In this document: piece after piece, positions 1-5,806 of the stretch
Layout: each line of letters opens with the position of its first letter
Position numbering within the stretch: position 1 is the first letter of the stretch
Assembly: GCA_937892135.1 (NCBI GenBank)
Contig: CALAUK010000047.1
Location: 1-5,903 of the forward strand
Source: an uncultured Clostridia bacterium
GTDB taxonomy: Bacteria > Bacillota > Clostridia > UBA1381 > UMGS1253
Length of the DNA: 5,903 nucleotides
Direction: 5' to 3'
Notes under the pieces: generated by a model
The model's database searches: none
What the model was told of the DNA's origin: nothing
Seen by the model: the letters and a program-made list of their open reading frames with translations, nothing else
Translations under genes and position numbers: made by a program

Positions 1-1
1 A

Positions 2-322
2 ATAGAGTACAAGCTTAAAAAAGATGAAACTTTAGAGAGTTTGTGCGAGTGGCTTTTAAAAACAAGCGCAGAGCTTATGTATGATTGTGTTATAAACTAT
101 GACGAGTATATAAAAACTGCAAAAGAACAATCAGGCGGCGAATACTGGAAAATGCCCACGAAAGATGATATGACCTTTGACGATAATACACCGATAGAAA
201 CAAAGGACAGAATTCTAAGAGCTTTTTATGGTTCAGGGTGCTTTTATAAAACTAAAAATGGTGAGATTAAAATTAAAAAAGGTAAGCTTAATCGAAACGG
301 AGAGCTGATTATAATAGAATAA
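2..322 (+). CDS. C-terminal part of an unrecognised protein (5' end outside window)
   Basis: An open frame runs from the window edge (first full codon at position 2) to a TAA at 320-322, giving about 106 residues with no stop. The in-frame TTG at 41 has no ribosome binding site, and the frame is open upstream of it, so this is the tail of a longer gene and not a small gene of its own. The fragment is soluble-looking and charged. It has a Lys/Glu-rich start, a Trp- and Tyr-containing middle (EYWKMPTKDD) and a Lys-rich end (GEIKIKKGKLNRNGEL) that could be a short beta hairpin. I see no transmembrane segment, signal or catalytic motif, and I do not recognise the family. It converges on the D-alanyl-D-alanine carboxypeptidase gene, with the inverted-repeat region between them. 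I am confident that it is coding and have no basis for a function. Confidence 0.7.
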   Translation: MEYKLKKDETLESLCEWLLKTSAELMYDCVINYDEYIKTAKEQSGGEYWKMPTKDDMTFDDNTPIETKDRILRAFYGSGCFYKTKNGEIKIKKGKLNRNGELIIIE

Positions 323-324
323 GC

Positions 325-430
325 ATAAAAAAGGGCACAGGGATAAATAAATCCAACTTTGATAAATTGCTCTTTATCAAAGTTGGATTGCATATTTTTG
401 CAGTATATTACCTATAAGGCCCTTTTTTAT
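325..430. terminator. Outer inverted repeat, likely bidirectional terminator of convergent genes
   Basis: ATAAAAAAGGGC at 325-336 is the exact reverse complement of GCCCTTTTTTAT at 419-430 (12 of 12). It begins 2 bases after the stop of the left-hand gene. The GGGC/GCCC core flanked by A6 and T6 is the usual shape of a bidirectional Rho-independent terminator: transcripts from either side would end in a U-run. The loop is unusually long (82 nt) and holds a second perfect hairpin at 350-389. An AGG at 339-341 could also pair with CCT at 411-413, extending the outer stem past a bulge. It is the only good terminator candidate for the left-hand gene, and probably also serves the carboxypeptidase gene arriving from the right. 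The termination role is inferred from shape. Confidence 0.55.
350..389. repeat. Perfect 17-bp inverted repeat with 6-nt loop
   Basis: The arms at 350-366 and 373-389 are exact reverse complements over 17 bp (left arm AATCCAACTTTGATAAA), with loop TTGCTC at 367-372. It lies inside the outer repeat 325-336/419-430. The stem is AT-rich and has no U-run directly after it, so on its own it is not a typical intrinsic terminator. It could be a structural part of a compound terminator, a small palindromic repeat of the REP/MITE kind that landed in a terminator loop, or a binding site. The repeat itself is seen directly; any role is unknown. Confidence 0.8.
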
Positions 431-577
431 TATTTTATGAGGATTAAATCCTATTGCTTATTTTCAGTTTTTTACACTCATACTCTTTTCTCTTGCTTTT
501 TTAGATTACTACATTCAAAATTTTATCAATTACATATTTTTTCTTTGCTTTGTTTACATAAATATATTTTAGTAAAC
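431..577. other. AT-rich non-coding gap between convergent genes
   Basis: This stretch lies between the inverted-repeat element and the end of the carboxypeptidase gene. It is very T-rich on the plus strand. The plus-strand frame crossing it begins at a TTG inside the hairpin, lacks a ribosome binding site, and runs antisense into the 3' end of the carboxypeptidase gene, so I do not call it a gene. A weak GTTTAC/GTAAAC pair (552-557 and 572-577) sits next to the carboxypeptidase stop but has no GC core. I see no RNA gene and no convincing promoter. Confidence 0.5.
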
Positions 578-1702
578 TTAATTAAAAATTCCTACCCATA
601 TTTTAAAAATTTCAAAAAATCTCTTCCCAAGGGTTTCTTCATCAGAAATCTCAGGTTTATTCAAATTTTGCCAACTCACCAGTTTTTTCGTCATGACTAA
701 TTGGTCGTTTAAAAAAAACTGAGCGTCTCCTAACGAGTCGCCTTTTTTTACCGGTAAGCTTATTTTATCAGGAAGACTCGTTATATCCATAAATACTTTA
801 TCTGTGGGTTTTGTGACGATATCTACGTCATCTTCTATTACTAAATCCAAAACTCCTCCGTTCTCTTTTGCCTCTGTCTGATATGATTTTACAACGCTTC
901 CTTTTTTTATAATGTTCGTTTTTGAAAAATTATCGAAAACAAAATCGAACATTTGTTTATGGTCATTCCAATCGTCAGGAGCATTTAATGTAACGCAAAT
1001 TGCTCCAAAACCATTCTTTTCTACTGAACTTACAAGACATCTTCCCGTAGCCTTTGTAAAGCCAGTTTTTACGCCTGTGCAGCCCTCAAGGCTGTTTAAA
1101 AGCCTGTTATGATTTGTAAAATATAGTGTTCTGTTGGTGTTAACAGTGTTACAGGTTCTGCTTTTTGTCTTAACTATTTCGGCAAAATCCTTGTTTTTTA
1201 AGGCTTCTGCAGTAATTAGTGCCAAATCATAAGCTGTTGTGTAGTGATTTTCGTCTGAAAGTCCGTTCGGATTAATGAAATTTGTGTTTTTAGCGCCTAT
1301 TTTATGGGCAGTTTCCGTCATTAAAAGCGCAAAATCCTCCTCGTTTCCCGATATATGTTCGGCAATTGCAACGGCTGCGTCATTTCCCGAATTTAACATA
1401 AGACCATACACTAAATCAATCATTTTTATGGTTTCGCCCTCTTTTAAATATAAGGATGAACCCTCGGTATATGAGGCTTTTTTACTTACTGTTACTATTT
1501 CGTCAGGCGAAGAGTTTTCAAGTGCCACAAGTGCCGTCATTATCTTTGTTGTGCTTGCCATTCCGGCTTTTTCATTCTCTCTTGAAGAGAGAAAAATGCG
1601 ACCCGTATCTTTATCTATAACGCAGTACCTTTCTGCAGAGAAACCTAGTGCATTAAACGGAATTATAAGAAGACAAAAAATTAAACAGAAAGCCTTTTTC
1701 AC
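578..1702 (-). CDS. dacF: D-alanyl-D-alanine carboxypeptidase, peptidase S11 family (DacF/PBP5-like)
   Basis: This is a penicillin-binding protein that removes the terminal D-Ala from peptidoglycan pentapeptides at the outer face of the membrane. All three active-site motifs of the serine DD-peptidase fold are present: S50-T-T-K53 (nucleophile Ser50), S105-G-N107 and K212-T-G214. Residues 1 to about 22 form a signal peptide (KK followed by a Leu/Ile/Phe-rich core). The S11 catalytic domain fills about 23-255 and a beta-rich PBP5-type C-terminal domain about 258-345. The last 15 or so residues (GKRFFEIFKIWVGIFN) look like the amphipathic anchor helix of this family. The length of 374 aa is normal. 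The start is GTG at 1702-1700, with GAGG at 1713-1710 seven bases upstream; the ATG at 1715-1713 is out of frame. The rdgB terminator lies upstream, so this gene probably has its own promoter; the best fit (TTGTTA 1761-1756, CATATG 1737-1732, 18-nt spacer) is weak. The S11 family assignment is firm. The dacF symbol, as against dacA or dacB, is a best guess. Confidence 0.93.
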   Translation of the reverse strand: MKKAFCLIFCLLIIPFNALGFSAERYCVIDKDTGRIFLSSRENEKAGMASTTKIMTALVALENSSPDEIVTVSKKASYTEGSSLYLKEGETIKMIDLVYGLMLNSGNDAAVAIAEHISGNEEDFALLMTETAHKIGAKNTNFINPNGLSDENHYTTAYDLALITAEALKNKDFAEIVKTKSRTCNTVNTNRTLYFTNHNRLLNSLEGCTGVKTGFTKATGRCLVSSVEKNGFGAICVTLNAPDDWNDHKQMFDFVFDNFSKTNIIKKGSVVKSYQTEAKENGGVLDLVIEDDVDIVTKPTDKVFMDITSLPDKISLPVKKGDSLGDAQFFLNDQLVMTKKLVSWQNLNKPEISDEETLGKRFFEIFKIWVGIFN

Positions 1703-1761
1703 AGAAAAACCTCATTTCTTTTTTAGTTAAACATATGAAAAAAGCAGTTTTTTTATAACAA

Positions 1762-1786
1762 AAAAAGCACACATTGTGTGCTTTTT
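1762..1786 (-). terminator. Rho-independent terminator after rdgB
   Basis: The arms AAAAAGCACAC (1762-1772) and GTGTGCTTTTT (1776-1786) pair perfectly around an ATT loop. On the minus strand the hairpin starts one base after the rdgB stop codon (1790-1788). It is followed by a T-run that continues into TTGTTATAAA, as expected for an intrinsic terminator. The symmetric A and T tracts mean it could also work in the other direction. It separates the three-gene operon from the carboxypeptidase gene, either ending transcription or acting as an attenuator that lets some read-through into dacF. Confidence 0.85.
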
Positions 1787-1787
1787 A

Positions 1788-2375
1788 TTAAATGTTTTTT
1801 TTCTGCAAAATCTTTTTTAAAGCTATCAGCGCATTATATCTGTGACTTACCTTGTTTTTTTCTTCTGCCGAAGCTTTTCCAAAGGATTTTTTAAGCTCAT
1901 CACAGTAAAAAATCGGGTCATATCCAAATCCGCCCTCACCGTCAACTTCGTGTAAAATACTTCCGTAAACATGGCCCTCGGCACTATATTCTTCATTTTC
2001 AGAAACAACAAAGGCTATTGCTGAGGTAAAATGCGCACTTCTGTCTTTTTCGTTCTTAAGCTCGCCTAAAAGCTTATCCATTCTGTCTCTGTCTGTTGCA
2101 TCTTCACCTGCGTATCTTGCAGAGTATATTCCGGGTTTTCCGCCTAAAGCATCAACACAAAGCCCTGAATCATCAGCTATTGCAGGCATATTTGCAAGTC
2201 TACTTATAGTTCTTGCTTTTATAAATGCATTTTCCAAAAAAGTACTTCCGTTTTCGGGGACATCAATATCAAGTCCTAGTTCTTTTTGAGATATTACCTC
2301 AATTCCAAGCTCGCCTAGAATCGCTTTAATTTCTTTTACCTTGCCCTGGTTTCCTGTTGCCGCTACTATCTTCAT
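1788..2375 (-). CDS. rdgB: XTP/dITP diphosphatase (RdgB/HAM1 family)
   Basis: This cytosolic nucleotide-pool sanitiser hydrolyses dITP, ITP and XTP to the monophosphate plus pyrophosphate, keeping deaminated purines out of DNA and RNA. The family signatures are clear: an N-terminal substrate loop, ATGNQGKVKEI (6-16); the metal/catalytic motif ADDSGL (67-72), with Asp68 and Asp69; the LGGKPGIYSARYAG segment (77-90); GFGYDPIF (149-156); and the C-terminal S177-H178-R179 base-recognition motif. The 195 residues match the family's usual size, so the protein looks complete. The ATG start overlaps the prmC stop as ATGA (2375-2372), which suggests translational coupling. A GAGGGA Shine-Dalgarno at 2392-2387 lies inside the prmC end, rather far off at 11 bases. 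The gene is last in the operon and is followed at once by a strong terminator. Confidence 0.96.
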   Translation of the reverse strand: MKIVAATGNQGKVKEIKAILGELGIEVISQKELGLDIDVPENGSTFLENAFIKARTISRLANMPAIADDSGLCVDALGGKPGIYSARYAGEDATDRDRMDKLLGELKNEKDRSAHFTSAIAFVVSENEEYSAEGHVYGSILHEVDGEGGFGYDPIFYCDELKKSFGKASAEEKNKVSHRYNALIALKKILQKKNI

Positions 2376-3223
2376 TTTACAACACTTCCCTCTAAAACGC
2401 GGTCCTTCCCTGCTAAATCTTTAATTATCTTAATGTTGGAAAAACCGTTTTCTTCCATTATATTATAAACGTCTTTTGCCTGAGTATCCCCTATTTCAAA
2501 GGCTAAAATACCGCCTGATTTTAAGATTTTCGGGGCAATTTCAGAAATTTTTCTGTAAAACATAAGCCCGTCCTCCCCTCCGTCAAGCGCAAGGTGTGGC
2601 TCAAAGTCAAACACATTTTTTTCTAATGTTTTCATTGTTTTTTTGTCTATATACGGTGGGTTTGAAACAAGTATATCGAAGCCTTGAAAAGAAGAAAAAT
2701 CATCGTTTAAAACATCTTTTTTATAAAACTGCACATTTTCCAAAGAAGAAAGAATATTTTCTGCATTTTTTTTCGATATTTCCAGGGCAATATCCGAAAT
2801 GTCCACCATAGAAACTTTAGCGCCCTTTATATAATGCGCCAGAGAAATTCCTATGCACCCGCTTCCTGAGCATAAATCTAAAATTTTAGGTTCTTCAAAG
2901 CCTAAATCAATTATATGCTCAACTAAAACCTCCGTGTCGGGCCTTGGTATTAAAACGTTTTTGTCAACATAAAAATCAAGGCTCATAAACTCTTTTTGGT
3001 TTGTTATATAAGAAACCGGCATATCGTTTTTTCTTTTTTCTATAAAGCCAAGGTAAGTTTTTTCTATATCTTCTGAGACTTCTTTTTCGGAATTTATTAT
3101 AAGATATGCTTTATCAACATTTAAAGCGTGGCAAAGAAGAACAGATGCATCAAGGTGTGCAGACTGTTTTTCAGCCTCTTTTAATATTAAAGTTCCTTTT
3201 TGTAAAAGCTCTCTTATTACCAT
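2372..3223 (-). CDS. prmC: Peptide chain release factor N5-glutamine methyltransferase
   Basis: PrmC (HemK) uses S-adenosylmethionine to methylate the Gln of the GGQ motif in release factors RF1 and RF2, which is needed for efficient translation termination. The sequence shows an N-terminal helical release-factor-binding domain (about 1-85) and the conserved RPDTE segment (94-98). The SAM-binding motif I follows, DLCSGSGCIG (116-125), then an acidic post-motif (Val140-Asp141). The hallmark NPPY tetrapeptide (188-191) holds the substrate glutamine amide. The 283 aa are normal for the family. The ATG at 3223-3221 has a GAGGA ribosome binding site (3234-3230) six bases upstream. The start overlaps the stop of the upstream DUF1385 gene by 7 bp, and its own stop overlaps the rdgB start by 4 bp, so the three genes are almost certainly co-transcribed. 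In many Firmicutes prmC sits next to prfA, its substrate's gene; here the downstream neighbour is rdgB instead. Confidence 0.96.
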   Translation of the reverse strand: MVIRELLQKGTLILKEAEKQSAHLDASVLLCHALNVDKAYLIINSEKEVSEDIEKTYLGFIEKRKNDMPVSYITNQKEFMSLDFYVDKNVLIPRPDTEVLVEHIIDLGFEEPKILDLCSGSGCIGISLAHYIKGAKVSMVDISDIALEISKKNAENILSSLENVQFYKKDVLNDDFSSFQGFDILVSNPPYIDKKTMKTLEKNVFDFEPHLALDGGEDGLMFYRKISEIAPKILKSGGILAFEIGDTQAKDVYNIMEENGFSNIKIIKDLAGKDRVLEGSVVK

Positions 3224-4179
3224 TTGTCATCCTCGTTATCAGTGGGTAAAACTGCCTTTAATGATATAATTGCAACCTCAAGCTGAGAAAGGTCGGGCTC
3301 TCTTGTTGTAAGCTTCTGAAGATAAAGTCCGGGTTTGGTTAAAAGAGCCACACATTTGTTTTTGCTTCTTCCTGCAAATTTAATGATTTCATATGCTAAC
3401 CCTGCCACAACGGGCAAAAATGCAAGTCGGTACAATACTCTTATAAGTACACTTTCGCTCCATGGAAGAAAAGCATACACAAAAATGCTTACAACCATTA
3501 CAATTAAAAGAAAGCTTGTTCCGCATCTTGGGTGAAACCTTGAATGGCGCATAGCATTTTCGGGAGTTAACTCTTCTCCTGCCTCGTAGCACGCAATAGT
3601 CTTATGCTCTGCTCCGTGATACATAAAAACTCTTTGCATATCTTTCATTTTGCCGACAAGTGCCATATAAATTAAGAATATTATAATTCTTATTGCAGAC
3701 TCAAGAAAATGAGTGAACACTCTTCCTTGTATCACAGAAAAACTTTTAAATATGCCCTTAATAAAGCCTGTTATAATTGTTGGCAAAAGCATAAAAAGGC
3801 CAATTCCCAAGATAAGTGCAAACACTACCGAAATCCACATAATAACATCAAGCATATATTTTCCCATATGCTTTTCAATCCAGATATCGAATTTTGACTT
3901 GTTTTCGCCCTCTTCTTCCAAATCAATAAATTCCGCAGAATACATTGTTGCACCAACACCTGTTATAAGGCTGTCTATAAAAGCGACAACGCCTCGCACT
4001 ATGGGAATTTTATTAAGCTTAAGCTTTGAAACAAGCGAATTATTATCAGTTATTTTAACTTCAACCTCGCCGTCAGGTTTTCTTACGGCTATTGCAGACT
4101 TTGACGGGCCTTTCATCATTATACCTTCAAGAACCGCTTGTCCGCCTATTGAGGTCATATGTTTAGGTTTATTTGACAT
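3217..4179 (-). CDS. yqhQ: DUF1385 membrane protein, YqhQ-like
   Basis: This is a conserved Firmicutes membrane protein of unknown function (DUF1385). The diagnostic N-terminal block is GGQAVLEGIMMKGP (residues 12-25 from my start). Hydrophobic segments lie at about 109-138, 157-176, 220-239 and 248-266. Between the second and third is the family's most conserved stretch, HGAEHK (188-193) and then HSRFHPRCGTSF (212-223). It is rich in His and has one Cys, which could suggest a metal site, though that is inference. The C-terminus carries the usual PGLYLQ...TTREP...QLEVAI pattern. I start the gene at the ATG at 4179-4177 because a perfect AGGAGG (4192-4187) lies 7 bases upstream. An upstream in-frame ATG at 4251 would add 24 residues, but it lies upstream of the whole promoter. 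The resulting 320 aa fit the family. It is first in the operon with prmC and rdgB and overlaps prmC by 7 bp. Confidence 0.92.
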   Translation of the reverse strand: MSNKPKHMTSIGGQAVLEGIMMKGPSKSAIAVRKPDGEVEVKITDNNSLVSKLKLNKIPIVRGVVAFIDSLITGVGATMYSAEFIDLEEEGENKSKFDIWIEKHMGKYMLDVIMWISVVFALILGIGLFMLLPTIITGFIKGIFKSFSVIQGRVFTHFLESAIRIIIFLIYMALVGKMKDMQRVFMYHGAEHKTIACYEAGEELTPENAMRHSRFHPRCGTSFLLIVMVVSIFVYAFLPWSESVLIRVLYRLAFLPVVAGLAYEIIKFAGRSKNKCVALLTKPGLYLQKLTTREPDLSQLEVAIISLKAVLPTDNEDDKW

Positions 4180-4204
4180 AATAAAACCTCCTCTCATCTT
4201 AGTT

Positions 4205-4233
4205 AGTATAGCACAAATCATAAAATAAAGCAA
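4205..4233 (-). promoter_or_regulatory. Promoter of the yqhQ-prmC-rdgB operon
   Basis: Read on the minus strand, TTGCTT (4233-4228) and TATACT (4210-4205) are separated by exactly 17 bases. A TG one base before the -10 makes it an extended -10 site. Transcription would start near 4198, giving a leader of about 20 nt that carries the AGGAGG site. This is a good match to a vegetative sigma-A promoter. It also argues for the downstream ATG of yqhQ, because the longer alternative start would not be on the transcript. Confidence 0.8.
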
Positions 4234-4269
4234 TACGAAAAATGAAAACAAAAAGTAAATAAATTCATA

Positions 4270-4298
4270 GTGACTTTTGTCGGATTTTGTGCTATAAT
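4270..4298 (+). promoter_or_regulatory. Promoter of the SLH/M15 peptidase gene
   Basis: GTGACT (4270-4275) and a consensus TATAAT (4293-4298) are 17 bases apart, and a TG one base before the -10 gives an extended -10 site. The predicted start is near 4305, a leader of about 20 nt before the ATG at 4326. The -35 box is only a partial match (4 of 6), but the -10 is perfect. AGGAGG at 4314-4319, six bases before the ATG, is the ribosome binding site. An A-rich stretch (4234-4269) separates it from the divergent operon promoter and could act as an UP element for one or both. Confidence 0.8.
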
Positions 4299-4325
4299 TA
4301 AGTTATAAGCTAAAGGAGGAAGAAT

Positions 4326-5789
4326 ATGAAAAGAACTTCAATAATTTCACTTTTTCTTGTGTTTTCAATGCTTTTTTCGACTTGTGTGTATGCATACACA
4401 CCGTCTGACTGGGCAAAGCAGGACATTGACGAGCTAAAAAGCATAAATATGATACCTGATATATTAAAGGATAAAGATTATAAAGAGAGCATAACCAGAG
4501 CCGAGTTTTGTCATCTTGTGGTTAATATGTACAAATATTTAAGCAAAAACGAAGAGCTTCCTTTAGGATATGAGGGTTTTGCAGATACCTTTGATTTGAC
4601 TATACTTGCGGCATCAGAGCTTGGAATTATAAACGGGTATGATGATGGGTATTTCTATCCTGATAATCCTATAAAACGACAGGAGCTTGCGGCTATTATA
4701 TGCAGGTGCCTTAAGATTTGCGGAGTGGATATCACTATTTCTGAAGAACTTTCTGCTATGCAGTTTGAGGGTTTTGAAGATAAAGCTGATGTGGCAGACT
4801 GGGCGTATGAAAACGTTTCATTTTGCCTTATAAATGAAATAATAAAAGGCCTTTCTGAAACTCAGGTCTCCCCTCTTTCGCACACATCAAGAGAACAGGC
4901 ATTAGTTATTATAAACCGCTGTATAAAAGCCTTTGAAAGCCAGATTTCGTATGTTCCGCCATTGTTTTCACAGGATGAATATGATTTTCTTTCGTGCGAT
5001 GTTTCAGGAGATATTTCATTTGTAAACTACGAAAACCGCGCCCTTTCAATCAGTTGGGAAGCTGTTTCAGGCGCCGTAAACTATGATGCATATTTGTTTT
5101 TATCAAAAGAAAACTTCTGGTATGCAAATGAAGATACTTATGTTAAAAATATTATCTGCCCCGCAAACGAAGTAACCTTTAAAAATATGCGTGCAGGAAA
5201 AAAATATAATATTATTATAAATGCTTTGGACGAGGCGGGAAATATAATTAAAACGATAAACGGCAAAGCTGATGCAAAGGAGTTATATACTCTTGAAGAA
5301 AAGGAAGCAATCATTTTTGGAGGAGGAAATATTTATTCAAAATCGTCTGCTGATTCTAAGATGAAGTTAGTTACAGTAAATGTCTGGGCGGTAAACAGAC
5401 AGGGCGAAAAATACCCCTCTACCCTCTCCTTTTCCGTTCATCAGAACATTTCGCAAATTGTTGTAAAAGCGTTTGATGAAATATTTAACGGAGAAGAAAA
5501 GTTTCCTTTTAAAGATGGTGGAGCTTACGCTTGGCGCGAAACAATGTCAAGCGGAAGATACTCTCACCATAACTACGGAACAGCGATTGACTTAAATTAT
5601 AACGAAAACTACTGCATTTATAAAAATGGCTCGTACACGGGAAAGTACTGGAAGCCGTACGAAGATATTTATTCATTCCCTGCTGACGGCGAGGTTGTAA
5701 GCATATTTGCAAAGTATGGCTTTGCCTGGGGCGGAGACGAATGGAGCAACCCCAAAGACTATATGCACTTTAGTTATTTTGATAGGTAA
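4326..5789 (+). CDS. Secreted SLH-domain protein with C-terminal M15/VanY D,D-peptidase
   Basis: This is a probable cell-surface zinc peptidase that trims D-Ala-D-Ala or related cross-link peptides in peptidoglycan. Residues 1-23 form a signal peptide with a likely cut after VYA. Three SLH repeats follow: about 25-72 (with TRAEF 57-61), 82-132 (GIINGYDDGYFYPDN and KRQELA) and 147-204 (SREQAL). SLH triplets bind pyruvylated secondary wall polymers, so the protein should be non-covalently wall-anchored. About 229-310 resembles a fibronectin-III module (LSISWEAVSGAVNYDAY). About 346-487 is an M15 VanY-type domain: it has HxxGxAxD (His415, Asp422), third zinc ligand His481 in MHF, and Asp478 three residues before it as the probable catalytic acid, so it looks active. 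The start has AGGAGG six bases upstream and a promoter at 4270-4298. It is divergent from the yqhQ operon. The domains are clear; carboxypeptidase versus endopeptidase activity cannot be told from sequence. Confidence 0.93.
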   Translation: MKRTSIISLFLVFSMLFSTCVYAYTPSDWAKQDIDELKSINMIPDILKDKDYKESITRAEFCHLVVNMYKYLSKNEELPLGYEGFADTFDLTILAASELGIINGYDDGYFYPDNPIKRQELAAIICRCLKICGVDITISEELSAMQFEGFEDKADVADWAYENVSFCLINEIIKGLSETQVSPLSHTSREQALVIINRCIKAFESQISYVPPLFSQDEYDFLSCDVSGDISFVNYENRALSISWEAVSGAVNYDAYLFLSKENFWYANEDTYVKNIICPANEVTFKNMRAGKKYNIIINALDEAGNIIKTINGKADAKELYTLEEKEAIIFGGGNIYSKSSADSKMKLVTVNVWAVNRQGEKYPSTLSFSVHQNISQIVVKAFDEIFNGEEKFPFKDGGAYAWRETMSSGRYSHHNYGTAIDLNYNENYCIYKNGSYTGKYWKPYEDIYSFPADGEVVSIFAKYGFAWGGDEWSNPKDYMHFSYFDR

Positions 5790-5806
5790 ACTTAGGGGGG
5801 TTTATA

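Noticed and set aside
359..700. Plus-strand open frame of 113 codons across the convergent gap
   Set aside because: It starts at TTG inside the perfect hairpin with no ribosome binding site, is a run of Phe/Tyr/Leu/Lys codons from T-rich DNA, and ends antisense within the carboxypeptidase gene.
1275..1730. Plus-strand frame of 151 codons opposite the carboxypeptidase gene
   Set aside because: It lies antisense to the conserved S11 catalytic domain, has no family features and is a codon-bias shadow.
1730..1761. Possible dacF promoter TTGTTA-18-CATATG on the minus strand
   Set aside because: Only 4/6 and 3/6 matches in DNA that is nearly all A and T; too weak to list as a feature.
3713..4228. 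Plus-strand frame of 171 codons opposite the DUF1385 gene
   Set aside because: It is antisense to conserved DUF1385 motifs, with no ribosome binding site and no recognisable domain.
4180..4251. 24-residue N-terminal extension of the DUF1385 protein
   Set aside because: It would start upstream of the whole promoter (4233-4205) and lacks a ribosome binding site, whereas the ATG at 4179 has a perfect AGGAGG at 7 bases and gives the family's usual length.
4374..4390. Possible lipoprotein box at Cys20 of the SLH protein
   Set aside because: The residues before the Cys are FST, a poor lipobox, and a standard signal-peptidase cut after VYA (21-23) fits better with SLH-mediated wall attachment.
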